From Roseiarcus sp963742305 (lineage in GTDB: Bacteria > Pseudomonadota > Alphaproteobacteria > Rhizobiales > Beijerinckiaceae): a stretch of DNA of 64,000 nt. Made by a program: the position numbers and the translations under genes. Positions 63,837 through 64,000 of this stretch are shown here, one piece after another. The notes beneath the pieces were generated by a model. It searched no databases, had not been told where the DNA came from, and was given only the letters and a program-made list of their open reading frames with translations. The stretch lies in assembly GCA_963742305.1 (NCBI GenBank), contig CAVULN010000034.1, forward strand, positions 1-64,000, in the 5' to 3' direction. How positions within the stretch are numbered: position 1 is the stretch's first letter; each line of letters opens with the position of its first letter.

Positions 63837-64000
63837 ATGACCGACGGCTTTGTCCTCGCCTCCGACCCGGTGGCCCCGCCGCACGGGCTTGAGCGCGCGG
63901 TCTACGCGATCGGGAATTTCGACGGCCTGCATCTGGGCCACCGGGCGGTCATCGCGCGCGCCATCGCCATCGCCAGGGAAAAGGCGGCTCCCAGCGCGCT
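63837..64000 (+). CDS. ribF: Riboflavin kinase/FAD synthetase, 5' part only
   Basis: The first 54 residues are inside the window. They contain VYAIGNFDGLHLGHRAVIAR, the nucleotidyltransferase HxGH-type motif of bifunctional RibF, which makes FMN and FAD. The ATG at 63837 lies 14 bases after the maoC stop. The gene continues beyond the window. Confidence 0.9.
   Translation, partial: MTDGFVLASDPVAPPHGLERAVYAIGNFDGLHLGHRAVIARAIAIAREKAAPSA

Overview
The window looks like chromosomal DNA of an alphaproteobacterium of the order Hyphomicrobiales (Rhizobiales). The signs are very high GC and G/C-ending codons, a ccmIEFH cluster behind a FeuQ-like kinase, a fabA-fabB-fabI operon, a chorismate mutase-hisC-tyrA run, a CpaA-F/TadBC pilus locus, CtrA-type TTAA-N7-TTAA motifs, and a MarR/response regulator/kinase trio of the PetP-PetR type. 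Beijerinckiaceae or Methylocystaceae are possible but this is only an inference.

Layout: 1-28 is the 5' end of a tRNA-Gly. 220-9203 holds ilvD, an orphan FeuQ-like kinase, a lipoprotein, ccmIEFH, an exported four-cysteine protein and a small orphan gene. 9347-19827 holds xylB, holA, leuB, an M20 amidohydrolase, an RraA-like gene, a Uup-type ABC-F ATPase, pgi and an MFS permease. 19943-25960 holds pepP, hpt, a DUF3426-like protein, ftsEX, plsC and a hypothetical gene. 25982-31528 (minus strand) holds chaC, tyrA, hisC, a chorismate mutase, rho and hemJ. 31529-32004 is AT-rich, non-coding and best read as the chromosomal replication origin. 32005-35637 (plus strand) holds the conserved origin-flank operon ppsR-maf-aroE-coaE-dnaQ, followed on the minus strand by secB, a lytic transglycosylase, fabI, fabB, fabA and a coiled-coil membrane protein. 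41804-52989 holds sufE, a peptidoglycan-binding protein, a DUF1491 gene and the Flp/Tad pilus locus (flp, cpaA, cpaBCDEF, tadBC). 53210-64000 holds uvrD, a decayed IS630 element, a class III nucleotide cyclase, ilvE, petP/petR-like regulators with a kinase, trxA, a class IIA HAD phosphatase, a MaoC hydratase and the start of ribF.

How the genes work together: ccmIEFH form one translationally coupled unit for haem delivery to apocytochrome c. ppsR to dnaQ is a tightly overlapping operon pointing away from the proposed origin, while rho and hemJ point away on the other side, so both flanks are co-directional with replication. fabA and fabB are the unsaturated-fatty-acid branch and fabI the reductase. 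The pilus genes contain the prepilin, its peptidase, the secretin, two ATPases and two inner-membrane platform proteins.

A striking general feature is that at least eight single-base frameshifts break otherwise well-conserved genes (the M20 hydrolase, the ABC-F gene, plsC, hisC, the transglycosylase, a coiled-coil gene twice, and the cyclase). Because several of these are normally essential or needed for prototrophy, uncorrected sequencing indels are the most likely cause. The most interesting unexplained items are the putative origin, the duplicated cysteine-pair modules at the end of the cyclase, and a perfect hairpin abutting the fabA start codon with its likely ribosome-binding site in the loop. 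I found no wholly new multi-gene system, CRISPR array or prophage.
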